Of a DNA stretch of 64,000 nucleotides, positions 61,210 to 64,000 are shown piece by piece. The notes under the pieces are model-generated. The model was not told where the DNA came from and ran no database searches. It saw only the letters and a program-made list of their open reading frames with translations. Where the stretch lies: positions 9,995,860 to 10,059,859 of the forward strand of contig JARWIR010000023.1 in NCBI GenBank assembly GCA_029959085.1, given 5' to 3'. The position numbers were made by a program, and so were the translations under genes. Every line of letters begins with the position of its first letter. The first letter of the stretch is position 1. This DNA is from Nemophila menziesii (Eukaryota; Streptophyta; Magnoliopsida; Boraginales; Hydrophyllaceae).

Positions 61210-62688
61210 TAGGGTTACAAAAACCCAATTCACATCTCATTCTTACCCAACCCCACTATTATCTCTCCTCTCCCTCTATGTTCTCTCTGCATTATTCACC
61301 ATCCCACCTCTCCTGCACTATTAACCACCCTCCCTCATCTGGTATTCTGTAGAAGAAAACCACCTCCATTCGTGGGCCACACCACCAGCGTGGTATCACA
61401 GCAGCAAAAGAGAACCACTTCTATTCGAGAACCATCTCATGGTCGCGCCTCCAAATCCGGCCATTTCAAGGCTGTAGCGAACCATTTCCACCACCATATC
61501 ACTGTTCTGCACCATCGAGAATCTCACCTTCCCTCCATTGGTGGGCCACACCACCAGCGCCGTATCACAGCAGCAAAAGAGAACCACCTCCATTCGTGAA
61601 CCATCTCATGGTCTCGCCTCCAGATCCGGCAATTTCAAGCATCTAACGAACCATTTCCACCGCCATATCACTGTTCTGCACCACCATTTCCACCGCCATC
61701 TCGCTACCGTTGCTTTGAGTCGGAGTTCCAGCGCTCTTCGTGGCCATTCCGCCTCCCTACCGAGCTGATATGAGTCAACGGGTTTTGTTTGTGTTTTTTA
61801 ATTTTGTTGGTATATATTTTAGTTGATGTTATATTATTTTGAAGATGGATTAGGTGTGGTACAACCCCTTGACATCTCGACCTGAGCACAACCCTTGATC
61901 ACTGGATCTGGGTTCAGTCTTTTGACTACCAGAGCTGCGTACAATCTTTTGACCACACGAAGTGGGTACAGACCCAATGGGTACAACCCCAATTTCCCCT
62001 ATTTTTTTCTCAATAGATGAATTGTGACCAACTGACGTAGAGCTATTTTTGAGATGGGTACGTACCCATCATTGTTCGAGATAGGTCCGTACCCATATGG
62101 AATTTTAACCCATTCAAAGGACTTAATAAAAATGAAACACAACTAAATAAAAAATGTAAAACAGACACGCGTCCGCCCGAAAACAAGTGGAAGCGTAAAT
62201 GAGTCTGTACCCACTTAGCGCGTACCCATATCGTATATGAAACCTAATACAAATACAACAATATATAAAACATGTTAAATTAAACATAAGTGATGTATAG
62301 GTAAATTGGGCAAACCAGAAATGAAGCTAAGGACTTTGTAAGAAGAAGTAAAGAGGTGGGACTTAATATATAACTTTTAAGTTATGTGTGATCATTTTTG
62401 TAATTTCCTCCTTTTCCTCTTCCTTTTGAATTTATACTTTTGATTTATGAAGAAAAGGGAACCAAAGGGAAATAAGGATTTTATATAAGTTTTAACGTAT
62501 AGTGTGCACACACACACGAATCAGCTTCCAATGGTATTGCCACGTTTGTCTATTTCCACGTCTATCGTCTTCGTATAGTATTGAAACGTTTATGCACCTC
62601 CATACAAGTGTGATGAGTCGTCAACAATTCTGAATAACACTTGGATCCAAATAATAGAGTGATCCTTATAAATGAAATAAATCAAGTT
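61210..62688. other. 1.48-kb segment of block B absent from block A
   Basis: Block A passes from AAAACACTATT (43,552) to TTAGTAATAGACAAT (43,574) in about 20 bases; block B has 1.48 kb between the same points. The segment starts with a CT-rich leader. It holds a direct repeat of about 165 bases (GGGCCACACCACCAGCG at 61,373 and 61,539) with open frames rich in Ser and His, and further on a cluster of GGGTACGTACCC-like palindromes (61,950-62,230). No domain was recognised. It could be an insertion in B or a deletion in A; no clear terminal repeats were found. Confidence 0.55.
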
Positions 62689-62744
62689 AGTAATAGAAAA
62701 TAATATAGAGAAAAAACAATAGTAGTAATATGAAATACAAAGAG

Positions 62745-63150
62745 AGATGGAAATATCCACCTCCGAACAAATATAAAATACATTTTGTGATGCATCATTT
62801 TTGGATAAAGGAGCAGCTATTGCGTGTTAAATAAGAAATTCTAATGGTGAATTTATATCAAGAAAATGTTTAAAAATTAAAGCAGATTTAGTTTCGAAAA
62901 AAGAAGCCCTGGGGATTTTGTGAGTCACGGAAATAACATCAGATTTTCCTTTTGGAAGTGTTATCATCGAGAATTACGCGGAGAAGATTATGAAGCCACA
63001 TTCTTCTAGTCAATACATTCTGATTCATTCAATTTAAAATATTTTTTGTAATATTTATTTTTTTGCTGAGTTATCAAAACTTTCTTCTACTCTTATTTTC
63101 TAGGAGTAGAAACGAGGTAGCCCACTGGGTTTCCAAACAAGAGTTTCTTA
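62745..63150 (+). pseudogene. RNase H-like (RVT_3) fragment in block B
   Basis: Same fragment as 43,630-44,060: WKYPPPNKYKI, the same frameshift, then FCDASFLDKGAAIA, GEFISRKCLKIKADLV, EALGIL, SDFPFGSVIIENYAEKIM. A stop replaces a Tyr codon after IAC and the Glu pair reads KKEAL. The shared frameshift shows it was already broken before blocks A and B separated. Confidence 0.65.
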
Positions 63151-64000
63151 GTACGTTTTTTGGCAATTTGGATACCTGTATCCCTTCCCAGATAACTATG
63201 ATTTTAAGATGTGATAACGAGCCTGTAGGGGTAGGCTGACCTTTGTAATGTTTTAGAACTTTTATTTATCTATATATTATGCTTTGGAAAAAAATTATCC
63301 TTGATTCGAACACAAATGACGTGGATTTATATATCAATGTTATTACTTTGTTGACCAGATTCACGAAAGTCCAAATCAAAATGTATTTGATAAATTTAAG
63401 GGGTATTTGATAACATCTATAATTCCCTTATATATTTTTAATGTCATGGTTTTGAATTGTATTGAATGCTCGAGCATCCGAACCATACAAACTTGCACAT
63501 GTACTTCACCTAGCAAAAATCATGCATGTAGTATAGATATTTAGACAATATATACACAACGATAAGTTTAAGGCGTCATTAGCCCACGCTATTTTTTCTA
63601 GTAAGTAATTTTGAACAATCTCCTATTTTTTATCGAGTAAATAATTTATTAATACGATGAAAATGAACATACACTTTACAAGTATTACAAAATTGCTCTG
63701 GTGAAAAATTACTTTAACTAGAAGCTAACAACAAGCTAGCTAAAAGGTAAAACTATTTTTCTCCACATAAACCTATACAATGAATTTAGGTGGATGTAAA
63801 CAAAAATCCACTATCTCCCATGGAGGCACGACGAGAATGCAAATGAAAAAAATGTACAAACACCAATTTTAACGTTTCACGATGCTCTTCTGTGTGGGGT
63901 TGGGGGGCAATGCCATCAAAGCTAATCTTATTTTAGGCTAACCAAATAAGTCCGCAGTCGATGTGAAAGTGATCTTCTATTCCTTTGTTTTCCAAGCAAG

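Larger units (their letters stand above)
58945..64000 (+). repeat. Segmental repeat block B (runs off the window)
   Basis: The counterpart of block A, preceded by the MULE-like gene from which its left end derives. It is collinear to the window end, where the flank of the second LINE begins (compare 44,780-44,900). Block B has an extra stretch at 61,210-62,688. A short frame at 60,552-60,758 is open here but not in A, C or D, so it is not taken as coding. Confidence 0.8.

Overview
The window is plant nuclear DNA, almost certainly from a dicot. It is AT-rich and crowded with decayed Ty3/gypsy, Ty1/copia, L1-type LINE, CACTA and Mutator-like sequence, it carries a plant-mitochondrial insertion, and its one complete gene is an intron-containing RING gene of a plant-specific family. 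The species cannot be named from sequence alone. No CRISPR array, operon, tRNA or rRNA was seen.

0-5.6 kb: a complete Ty3/gypsy 3' LTR on the + strand (206-1673) abuts a minus-strand Ty1/copia reverse transcriptase/RNase H remnant and a separate zinc-knuckle fragment, followed by AT-rich DNA without genes.

5.6-35.7 kb: two tandem copies of a composite block. Each runs: L1-type LINE (minus strand), then a RING-gene region (minus), then an Athila-like Ty3/gypsy remnant (minus; gag, protease and env-like/PF20167-like pieces, with RT and integrase missing). Unit 1 spans about 5.6-24.06 kb and unit 2 about 24.07-35.7 kb. Unit 1 holds two broken RING copies; unit 2 holds an apparently intact four-exon gene at 29,305-30,298. 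That gene encodes a 247-residue RNF4-like (SUMO-targeted type) E3 ubiquitin ligase. A 278-bp CACTA MITE (13,613-13,890) and a captured fragment of a CACTA-associated DUF4218 protein (about 13,219-13,441) mark differences between the copies.

35.7-40.2 kb: an LTR element with two roughly 1.5-kb LTRs, a tRNA-Asp-type primer binding site and only a gag-like coding region of about 1.2 kb. It fits the TR-GAG class of non-autonomous retrotransposons.

40.2-64 kb: a second family of dispersed segmental repeats, seen as block A 41.3-44.9, C 51.6-53.1 plus 54.7-54.9, D 56.3-57.3 and B 58.9-64.0 kb. Blocks A and B carry the same decayed RNase H-like (RVT_3) fragment with a shared frameshift. Between the blocks lie a second LINE (44.8-46.9 kb, minus), a mitochondrial insertion (cob and probable nad2 with group II intron sequence, 47.3-48.6 kb), an array of inverted CCACCAAA/TTTGGTGG motifs, three tandem 188-bp units (49.7-50.3 kb), an insertion rich in minisatellites (53.1-54.7 kb) and a Mutator-like PB1-like N-terminal region with a tandemly repeated exon (57.7-59.0 kb).

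Apart from the RING gene there is little sign of a functional cellular gene. The most informative features are the layered duplications, which give filled and empty insertion sites inside one window, and the gag-only element.
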